From positions 1 to 29,502 of the forward strand of contig JABANP010000601.1 of assembly GCA_013115135.1 (NCBI GenBank): a stretch of DNA of 29,502 nucleotides, read 5' to 3'. This DNA comes from Perkinsus olseni. Its lineage: Eukaryota; Perkinsozoa; Perkinsida; Perkinsidae. A program made the translations under genes and the position numbers. Position 1 is the first letter of the stretch; every line of letters begins with the position of its first letter. A model generated the notes under the pieces. It did no database searches. It saw nothing but the letters and a program-made list of their open reading frames with translations, and had not been told where the DNA came from. Positions 20,059 to 27,640 of the stretch are shown piece after piece.

Positions 20059-21009
20059 GACATGGCGTCCTCTGGAGGTGATGTGATGACGATTTGAAGT
20101 ATGATGTTGATGTTGTTGTCATTAAAGGCGATTGGACTTGTGTGGCCGAGTAGATCTGTGCAGCTGATCATCGGTCATAATGAATGGCAAGTCCTCAGGA
20201 GTGTGGATGTGAAAAAGAATCTTAGTTTTCTGAGACAAGCCATGGTCTACACTGCGATGGCTTGAGTCGAGCCGCTTGAGCTTCAGGCGAGCGATTCTAC
20301 ATACAGATTACCGCTGTTAGGAGTGGTGAGGACAGATGTGCTGTTACTGATGACTCATCAGTGATGAGCGATGGACGGGATCGCGCTCCTTGTCCGTTGA
20401 CACGGACTGAAGCCCAAGTTTTTGACGGACGTGCTGACAAAATGGTTCCAGTCATTATCCGCGCTGACCGAGATGTTCTGGGAACCGCCGTAGTGTGATT
20501 CACATACTGTTACTGACAACATGGTTGAAAGAAAACCGAACGAAAGAGGAACGCCGGATTTCGGATTGTATTCAGATGGTGTTGCTATCCGTATGCGGGT
20601 AGGATAGCTATTCATTGTGGGTATAAGTACCTCGCACCCTCATAGTAAATGATGTACCAAAATTTATTGCTCGCCCGATTTTTCGGGAAACGGTCATCAC
20701 CTTCACGCCCCTTAGCCATCCGCAGTGATATAAAACGTATATATCCGAAGCTTCAGTCCTTGAGTGCGTGAGGCCCAGCCAAAGTGAATACAGTCTCTTT
20801 AGATGGCGGGTACTGTAAGTGTTCGTGTAAGGAGAAGGGCGTCCCGCACAGAAAGACTCTCGTGAAGAGGCGTTGCAATCTCTAGCGCTCTGACCGTCAG
20901 AGTCTGACGCTTGCTCCAGCTCGCTGGCCTGTCCCTAGAGAGACCAACCAGTCCCCGTGTCACCTTAAGCGACTGGGGATAGGCTAGAGTTGCTCGATGA
21001 CTCGCGGCA

Positions 21010-21120
21010 GTAGAGATGGGCAAACCGTACTTTTTACGGTACGGTACGGTACGACGTTTCCCGTAACAGAACCCGAGATTTGAGTACGGTACGGCAGTAC
21101 GACAGTACGGCACGGCACAC
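21010..21120. mobile_element. hAT-like transposon end or fragment with TACGG repeats
   Basis: TAGAGATGGGCAAACCGTAC resembles the terminal repeat of hAT elements. It is followed by ACGGTACGGTACGGTACG and further GTACGGTACGGCAGTACG units, typical subterminal repeats. No matching right end or transposase is visible. Confidence 0.35.
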
Positions 21121-21726
21121 TTCCAGGGTCACCAGATAGTCATAATTCAACTACAACTGACCCCCTCTCTCAACACATGGTCATCAAGTTTCGATGGAAG
21201 CCCTTTCTTATGATAACTACATGGCACGATACTCAAAAAGCACTGTAATAAAGCTAAGCACACTACAAAGGAACGAGCAAAAAAAACTAGTATTCTGCCG
21301 CGGCGGCAGGCCTGATCGACATTGCGACATCCTTGAGAGGCGAGCAGCACTGGCCGGCCAGAACGGCAGGTGAACACGCCAGAGGCGGGATGGGCGGGAA
21401 GGAGGCTGACTTCCCCTATCCCTCAACAGTCCTCGCAACCCTTTGAGGAGACAGTCAGTCCTACGGGACACTGTGGCAGCGTCGCTGTCAGAATCGAGGG
21501 CGTCTTCAAACCTCCGAGTTCGCAATTATACGGCAAGTTCAGACAAGTTCTATTGCAAGCCTTTGCCTCAGCTAGTGTCTATTCATACTCACTACTCGTG
21601 TTTCAAAGGGATTGTGAGAGACAGGGTACTCACAGCGGATGTAAAACAGCCCTCTTAATGTGGTGCTGGGCTCCTGCCGGTTAGGATCTCTCTGTAGCGT
21701 TGACATGCAGTGCAACCAACATAGTG

Positions 21727-21915
21727 GTACGGTTATGACGGAAACCTTATCGCATTTCGCGGTCACCGTGGTTAACCGCGATAACCGTGTCGTGGTTACG
21801 GAGAAAACGCGGTATTTGCAACTGGTATTCCGCAATGTGCTAAATGCCTTCAGCCCTTTCGAGGTTTTCGCGGTTACCACTACGCGGTCGCCTGGTAACC
21901 GTGTTTACCGGGTCC
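21727..21915. repeat. CGGTTAACCG-type subterminal repeats
   Basis: The stretch alternates GGTTAACCGCGATAACCG, CGTGGTTACGG, CGCGGTTACC and CTGGTAACCGTG on both strands. Dense short inverted copies of this kind are usual near the ends of DNA transposons. No coding part is seen. Confidence 0.4.
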
Positions 21916-22034
21916 AACTCATCCGATGTTCTTGGTTAAGACATGTTCGGCCCTCATGCAGTATCTTGATGCTTGCAGGGGCTTATTGTAGTGCTGGCTA
22001 GGCACAACCTTTTCGGTTTTGAGTAACATTTGTG

Positions 22035-22170
22035 TAAGCGGCTCCTGCCAGGAGGAAAGGAAGCTTCTCTGGTTGAATGTACCGCTGAGGAGAGCTTCTT
22101 GGCAATCTGCCTGATTGCACTGCATGTCGACGCTACAGAGCGTCTCCAACTGAGCACATCGGCAAGAGTC
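22035..22170 (-). repeat. Dispersed repeat, inverted copy
   Basis: Read on the minus strand it gives CTCTTGCCGATGTGCTCAGT, then GTAGCGTCGACATGCAGTGC and CAAGAAGCTCTCCTCAG, matching 25268-25395 over its whole length. Both copies translate to QCNQxDCQEALL in the same frame. Confidence 0.65.
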
Positions 22171-22821
22171 TAACTAAGCCGGAACCGTAAGCGTTGGACT
22201 ACAAACTCACACACAAACACACGCAACCATTTTGGTTTTTCCGCCTCTGTTTTCGTCAGAGACCCCCATTGGATATTTGCCGAGAAAACAAAAAAACAGC
22301 AGCTCGGGGCCCGAGCCTGGGGTCACGGCTGGAGGAGCCACCGACAACAGCAGCTGGGACGAAGGCCGCGAGGATGGAGGAAGACGCAGAAGAAGACGAT
22401 CGACGCCTTAGAGCAAGAAGACGTGATAGGTGTATCATGTACATGATACTATACATGATAGCAATACATATATTGCTCGTTAGTTTCAATCAGAATTTGA
22501 ATTAGAAGAACAGTTTCAATCAGTTCGGACATACTCACATAGGATCGGATGATTCATGTCATCATCACATTGTGATGCCCCCTTTCAAACCGTTCCCACG
22601 GGGAAAAAATGTGGAAATACAACTTCGAGCGAAGAGAAAGTGGCTCAATCTTGCTTTCTTTACTTGAATCGTTGGGTGCTCGAAGATTTGGAATTCCCAT
22701 TCGCCATGTTGGTTGGGCTTCACGTTCTACTGGATATCAACGTTCTCTAGTGAGGTACTCACACGCAGGGTGCCCCGCCCGCGGCATCAGTTGGACTCCT
22801 CCCAAGATTATCATCTGTGGC

Positions 22822-22854
22822 GTCTTCACACCCCTCAGCTTCCCTCTTGTTATA
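22822..22854 (+). promoter_or_regulatory. Conserved 5' flank of member D
   Basis: CTTCACACCCCTCAG plus the 16-nt leader before ATG; AG at 22837-22838. One C is missing from the run relative to A, B and F. Confidence 0.5.
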
Positions 22855-23876
22855 ATGCAAACCTTCACTATTTGGATAGCCTCCGTCATCTGTTTGATGA
22901 TTCACATACCGCAAGTGTACGGAGCGACAGCCTTCACCTCGGAAAGCGATGGAGACTCGACAGAATCCGATGAAATTTCTGAGGCTACGCCCGCTTTGCC
23001 CTCAACAAGGAGAAGCCGTTTCAAAGCAGGGGTTCGCCGAGTGCTTCAGACAATCATCTTTCCCATAAGAAAACTACGGGAAGTGAGAAGAAGGAGACGA
23101 GCCGCTATACGCCTGAACACCTTTCCTCGGAGGACATATTACAGTGACTATACCGGCTCGCATGGTCGCGGACGCAAATCGCTGCACGACTTACCTTTGG
23201 CTAGGACCAAACTTCGTCACTTCTCCCAAGCGGGAGCTGAGATCGATCTGGAGGTACCGTTGGTTCTTTCAAGTAAATGAAACGAGAGTCTTTCTCAGGA
23301 AGAACAATGCGAGTTGTTGAATAAGATCGTTACCATTACTCTCGGGAACGGCCAGAAAATGATCTCGAAAGGTTGCTTCCTGGAGGGCAACAGGGCCGAC
23401 TATCAACTGGTTTACACCATTGATACTATAGAGGACAGTGGTAACACGACCAAGGCGCTGCATGTTGATTGCGGCGGGCATATTTACACGATGTAAATAC
23501 TCCGATCTTGATTCACTCGAGATTTTGTTTTTTCCCTTGCAGGGATGAGGACGGTCAAGGGTTCATCGAAGTCGGGAGTCATAAATCGAAGTTAGATTTT
23601 GAAGACCCCCTCAAGGAGATGAACGGAGACATTTTCGCGCAACTAACGAACTGTCATGAAATTCTCGCGGAGCTGCGAAGAACTCTGCTACAGGGGTCTC
23701 CTGAGGATAGTGCAGGGAGCAAGGTCGGTGATGATATAATAAAGAAGATGTGTAAAGTGTATCAGGGCGAGGCAGTGAGTTCATTCACATCGCCATCAGC
23801 GAGGCTTGAGGACGGCGATTTCGATGAAGATAACAACTTATATATTTATGACGACCCTGATCTGTGGGTAGCATGA
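22855..23876 (+). CDS. Secreted tandem-family protein, member D
   Basis: Exons 22855-23253, 23299-23492 and 23543-23876 give about 308 residues, the longest member. Introns are 45 nt (GTACCG...TTTCTCAG) and 50 nt (GTAAAT...CCTTGCAG), probably the ancestral sizes. The signal peptide differs by Ile-to-Thr (QTFTIW). The acidic tract is replaced by FTSESDGDSTESDE, and the basic region is extreme (KLREVRRRRRAAIR). Exon 2 starts EEQCELLNK, has SKGC in the middle and ends CGGHIYT. Exon 3 has DPLKEMNGDIF and NCHEILAELRRTLL. The first cysteine of the usual C-x7-C is Gly here (GDDIIKKMC), so one disulphide may be lost. A 30-residue acidic tail (GDFDEDNNLYIYDD) is unique. Only 123 bp separate its stop from the start of E. 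Confidence 0.78.
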
Positions 23877-23966
23877 GAGTGATGTGCTTTTGCTGTTAAA
23901 CAAGGGATGATTCTCTGCCCTGTGTTCTCCTATTGACTCCTGGCTTGGAGCTTCTTACTTGCAATA

Positions 23967-23999
23967 TCTTCACAACCCCTCAGCTTCCCTCTTGTTATA
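23967..23999 (+). promoter_or_regulatory. Conserved 5' flank of member E
   Basis: CTTCACAACCCCTCAG plus the 16-nt leader; AG at 23982-23983. It must lie within 123 bp of the stop of member D, which limits any promoter to that gap unless transcripts are polycistronic. Confidence 0.5.
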
Positions 24000-25085
24000 A
24001 TGCAAACCTTCATTATTTGGATAGCCTCTGTCATCTGTTTGATGATTCACATACCGCAAGTGTACGGAACAACGCCCTTCAACTCCGACAACGATGAAGA
24101 CCCTATGGAGGCCAGCGAAGTGCAACCTATCAAACCGAGAAGAGGTCCCGAAACGTCCCCTGCCCGGAAAAGACTACAAACAAATTCATTCTCACTACGG
24201 AAGCAACAGCAAGGCTCCCATTTGGAGACGCCAATCGAAAGGCGCTCTCCTTCCTCGGTAAGGGTCTCAGAGATTTCGAGTTTTCGGCTACCAGTGTCTT
24301 TCTCAGGACGTCTGTAAAGTAGTTGAGGAGAGGGTCGGTGGGGATGACTCGAGCGCCGTCATGTGCTCCCTGCGAGATACGAAAATGAACAGCCTGCGGT
24401 ACACCAACCTCAAGCTGGCGGGCAGCCACCGAGTGGATCAAATAGTCTCAGTTGTTTGTGATGACAAGACCTACTGGATGTGAGTTCAACGAACCAATTC
24501 TAGAATTGAAAACCGATTCTGGAGCAGATTCCAGACTCTGGAACCCAGAATCGTTCGTGAGTTTCAGAATTGATTCTGCCTTAGAATCGATTCTGAAACT
24601 CATCCCAGAGTCTCCGGGGTTCCAACGCAACCTCAGTGGGTCAATAGTTCCGTGGAGCCAGGGTTGGTCACTTTTTCCCCGGGAGTATTTTTCAATTTTT
24701 TTATTCTGAAATTTTCGAATGAAATGAACTGCCCCGAAAAACCTGGAAGGGTGAGTGTGAGATTGCTATGTCTCTGTTCAGCACTGCTGGCCATGTTCAA
24801 GAGGTCGGTATCGGAGGTGTCGACTACTCGCTGTACTTGACGGATCCCTTGCTGTTGTTCAACCGAAGGGCCTCTAAGATGAGCTGCTCGAGTATCTTCA
24901 GAGCGCTTCAAACGGAAGTGCTGGAAAGAAGGTCCGCCGTTGACGAAGGAGATATGACGCTCTGTGATGAAATCATGTCGAAGGTGTGCAGCATGCACCA
25001 GTTTGTCGCCAAATCTTTCCTTTCATTAATCGCACGCTCCGACCTCCCGACAGCCTCCGAGAACGCTTCAACGCAAGAGAAGTGA
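24000..25085 (+). CDS. Secreted tandem-family protein, member E
   Basis: Exons 24000-24257, 24307-24479 and 24782-25085 give about 244 residues. The signal peptide is identical in protein to the majority up to TYR-GLY, then Thr replaces Ala. PFNSDNDEDPMEASE and a moderately basic region (KPRRGPETSPARKRLQ) follow. Intron 1 is 49 nt (GTAAGG...TTTCTCAG). Exon 2 (173 nt) starts DVCKVVEER, has VMCSLRD and ends CDDKTYW before AT|GTGAGT. Exon 3 (304 nt, as in C) has DPLLLFNRRASKM, SCSSIFRALQTEVL and LCDEIMSKVC. The 302-nt intron 2 holds a copy of the palindromic repeat. An AATAAA at 25156 may be the poly(A) signal. Six mature cysteines are kept. Confidence 0.77.
24483..24610. repeat. Palindromic MITE-like repeat in intron 2 of member E
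   Basis: It starts GTTCAACGAACCAATTCTAG just after the donor. It then alternates GAACCCAGAATCGTTCG, GAGTTTCAGAATTGATTCTG and TAGAATCGATTCTGAAACTC, which can fold back on each other. Same family as 17.6-18.1 kb. Confidence 0.6.
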
Positions 25086-25555
25086 ATCGTCGGGTCCCTC
25101 GGTCTGTGAAGAGCATACGACGGTGTTGAGCGTGATGTTCATGTGCATTCGTGAGAAATAAATTGACTTGTGCTGAACACTGCCAGTCGGCAGCCTGGAG
25201 GTCTAATATCGCTGCTCGTCCTCTGTGATAAACTGCTATTGTGTGTGAGTTTATGGTTCAACGCCGTTTTCGGCTCTTGCCGATGTGCTCAGTTGAAGAC
25301 TCCCTATAGCGTTGACAGGCAGTGCAATCAGACAGATTGTCAAGAAGCTCTCCTCAGGGGTGTATCCAACCAGAGAGACTTTCCTCCTGGCTTACGCATC
25401 CGGGGGGCTGTGACCACGACCGTCACACAAGCCTCGCCCCGGTGTGCCACCACAAGAATCACCTTCAGGACTCGAAAAGTCTGCCAATTAAGTTGGCTAT
25501 TGTGATCTCATCAAAACCTCGAATCTCCAATTTCGCAGTGTTATTGTCTAAAATA
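25086..25555. other. Intergenic between E and F, largely a dispersed repeat
   Basis: 3'UTR-like sequence of E to about 25160, then the dispersed repeat at 25268-25395. No gene. Confidence 0.5.
25268..25395 (+). repeat. Dispersed repeat, direct copy
   Basis: CTCTTGCCGATGTGCTCAGT, GTTGACAGGCAGTGCAATCA and CAAGAAGCTCTCCTCAGG match the inverted copy at 22035-22170. Partial copies lie at 1150-1215 and 21675-21720. Translation CRCAQLKT...QCNQTDCQEALL is preserved between copies. Confidence 0.65.
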
Positions 25556-25588
25556 TCTTCACACCCCCTCAGCTTCCCTCTTGTTATA
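25556..25588 (+). promoter_or_regulatory. Conserved 5' flank of member F
   Basis: CTTCACACCCCCTCAG plus CTTCCCTCTTGTTATA, identical to A and B; AG at 25571-25572. Confidence 0.5.
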
Positions 25589-27187
25589 ATGCAAACCTCC
25601 ATTATTTGGATAGCCTCTGTCATCTGTTTGATGATTCACATACCGCAAGTGTACGGAGCGACACCCTTCAACTCCGACAACGCTGAGGACCCTATGGAAG
25701 TCGATAATGGCCCATTCACCGGCCCGGATAAACAACATGCCAGAGGAGGGCAGCAAATTGCTGCTGCTGGCTATTCACCATCAGCCGCCGCCTCGTCCTC
25801 GACGCGAAAACGGAAATCTCACGAACCGGATGATCATTCCGCGTGGAACGAAAAATCAAACGCTGATAAGGACGAACTCAATGGTTGATCAAAAGATGGT
25901 GACGAGCTCATCATCACTAACGGCCAGCCTACATTGTGTATTGTTCGTCATCGCAGGAGACGATCATCGTCCGCGGAAGTCCTTGCGCTTCGGGGTTGGT
26001 GGTGTAGGCGAGACCAGCAGAAGTCGTGAACGGAATAAGACACATATTAACACGAGTTTCTTTTCCACTCGAGGCGGGTGTGAACTCGATCTATGTTTCT
26101 AGTGTTGCACCACATCCACCCTGAAAAGAATCTTTCCGGTCATCACTTCCACGTGAAAACAACAAAGTTACCATCCTGGATGGCAATAAGGTCGAGAAGA
26201 GGTTCGAACTGAGCATACGCTTCTTCGCTTGAGTCCCTACAGTGATGAAAACACGACGTTGTTTTCCGGAACTGACAGATGAAATGGCATTCTCCTCGCA
26301 CTGAGGTCAAGAAAATTTTCTGTGTGCGCGAGGCTTTATAGTTTGCCGCCGAAACAGGCCAAGTGGGACCTTCACCGCCGATGTCCTCCTTTTCTGAGGT
26401 TTTTTTCAGACAAATCAATCCGGGGTGATTATCAGATGGTTCCCCAAAACGCTATCCTACGCGAGGTGTTAAAAATGCAAATTTTTTTGTATAAAATTGG
26501 CGTTAATTTCTGAACTTTCGTGAAGTTCGCGTAAACTCGATTGTACCTGGGATACCACTCAAGTGTTCGTTGTTATCAAAAGGGAAAAGTCTCTTGCTCC
26601 GGCTACGGTCCACCCGAGGAAACACTTTCACTATAGATTTTTGAAACCATCTGATGACCAATTCGTGATCATCAGATCCCGAAAATACAAATAGATCATT
26701 TTCCACCTACCAATTCTTGTATTGTCCTAGTGGAGTCCAACCATCTCTCCGTAATGCTGTCAAGAAATGGGCGAATCGGAGAAGTCTCACTAGGCCGGTA
26801 CCACGTTGGATTTCGATATATTCGATAACAAAATTAGAAAGTTCGTACCACATATCATAAACTTCACTGTGAAGGGAGAGGCCATTATGGAATCTGGTGA
26901 CACCAGCATCCCGTCACGTTGATTTCAGCGCGGATGATAGCATTGTAGGAGTCCTCGTGGGAGATGCTTTCCGCGAAGTTCAACGTGCTGACCCTCGGAA
27001 AGAGTTCAACTCCATAGCCTTCAGCAAGCCTTGCACGGAGATCTTCCGTGATGTACAGAGGGAACTGCTGCCCACGTATCCTGTGCAAGATGTCTTGAGA
27101 TGGGATATGTGTGAGAAGCTAATAACGTACATCTGCGGAGTCTACCGGGCTGCAGTAAGATCCCCTCCAATTGGGCCCTTTGCGTAG
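25589..27187 (+). pseudogene. Secreted tandem-family member F, exon 2 not found
   Basis: Exon 1 (25589 to about 25885) has the family signal peptide with Phe-to-Ser (MQTSIIW), FNSDNAEDPMEVDN and a basic/Ser-Ala region with STRKRKSHE. Exon 3 (26929-27187) follows TTGATTTCAG. It carries DPRKEFNSIAF, PCTEIFRDVQRELL and MCEKLITYIC with correct phase-2 structure. In the roughly 1 kb between them no frame gives the expected Cys...Cys...C-x(5)-Y-x-AT|GT exon, and exon 1 has no phase-0 GT donor before its TGA. A minus-strand coding-like stretch fills the gap. I therefore call it a broken copy. A divergent live gene that skips exon 2 remains possible, because both remaining exons look intact. Confidence 0.5.
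26143..26920 (-). pseudogene. Minus-strand coding remnant lying inside member F
   Basis: One minus-strand frame runs from about 26920 to 26143 with four stops (TAG near 26710, TAA near 26503, TAG near 26450, TGA at 26143). Between stops the translation looks coding: RFHNGLSLHSEVYDMWYELS, LLRFAHFLTALRRDGWTPL, GSDDHELVIRWFQKS, and SCFHHCRDSSEEAYAQF. The upper part could also be spliced, since GTAGGTGG and GTACAATCG donors sit at the breaks. No family is recognised. It may be an inserted element or gene fragment, or a nested gene on the opposite strand. Confidence 0.4.
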
Positions 27188-27640
27188 CTTGGCGGTTGTG
27201 AGTAGATGATAAGGATGTCGAGCATGATGTGATGAACTCAGAGAGGCGTATGTCGCGTTACGAGTGGGGAATGGTCGCCGTAAATTCAGCTATCTGAACG
27301 TGCGCGCGATGCTCATCACGAAGATTTGTGGAAGGGTCTGCGCTCGTTTCCCTGGGGTGTAGCCTTTCGACTGCACAACGAAGTCGGCAGGCGAGTGTCC
27401 ATTCAAGAAACCTTCTGCATTCGGGATGCTCAGGGAAATTAATGCAGGCAGGTCCCGCTTCGATGAGTGTGAGCCGAGGCATTGTCTTCGGTGTGCCTAA
27501 GGCACGTATACGACGCGTTATCAAGTTACCCCCTCGTTAACCGTATACCGTGGGTCATCACTACGATAGAAACACCCCGTCTCAGAAAGACTAACTCGGC
27601 GCGCCGCTCGAAGTCGAACAACTCATTCATGCTTACTCAT
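27188..27640. other. Intergenic gap between member F and the 395-residue gene
   Basis: About 450 bp. A minus-strand frame (27482-27258, MPRLTLIEAGPACINFPEHP, 74 residues, four cysteines) is protein-like but has no leader or partner exon; I leave it uncalled. The two flanking genes converge here. Confidence 0.4.

Larger units (their letters stand above)
20059..22821. other. 2.8-kb repeat-rich gap between members C and D
   Basis: No gene is supported. It holds a hAT-like end (21010-21120), a CGGTTAACCG-rich stretch (21727-21915), copies of a dispersed repeat (21675-21720, 22035-22170), and an 18-bp perfect palindrome at 22432-22449. The last 150 bp belong to the duplicated 5' unit of member D. 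Confidence 0.5.

Noticed and set aside
26143..26418. Minus-strand cysteine-rich frame read as an inverted exon 2 of member F
   Set aside because: It has cysteines at similar spacing, but the terminal C-x(5)-Y-x-AT|GT signature is missing and the acceptor phase is wrong.
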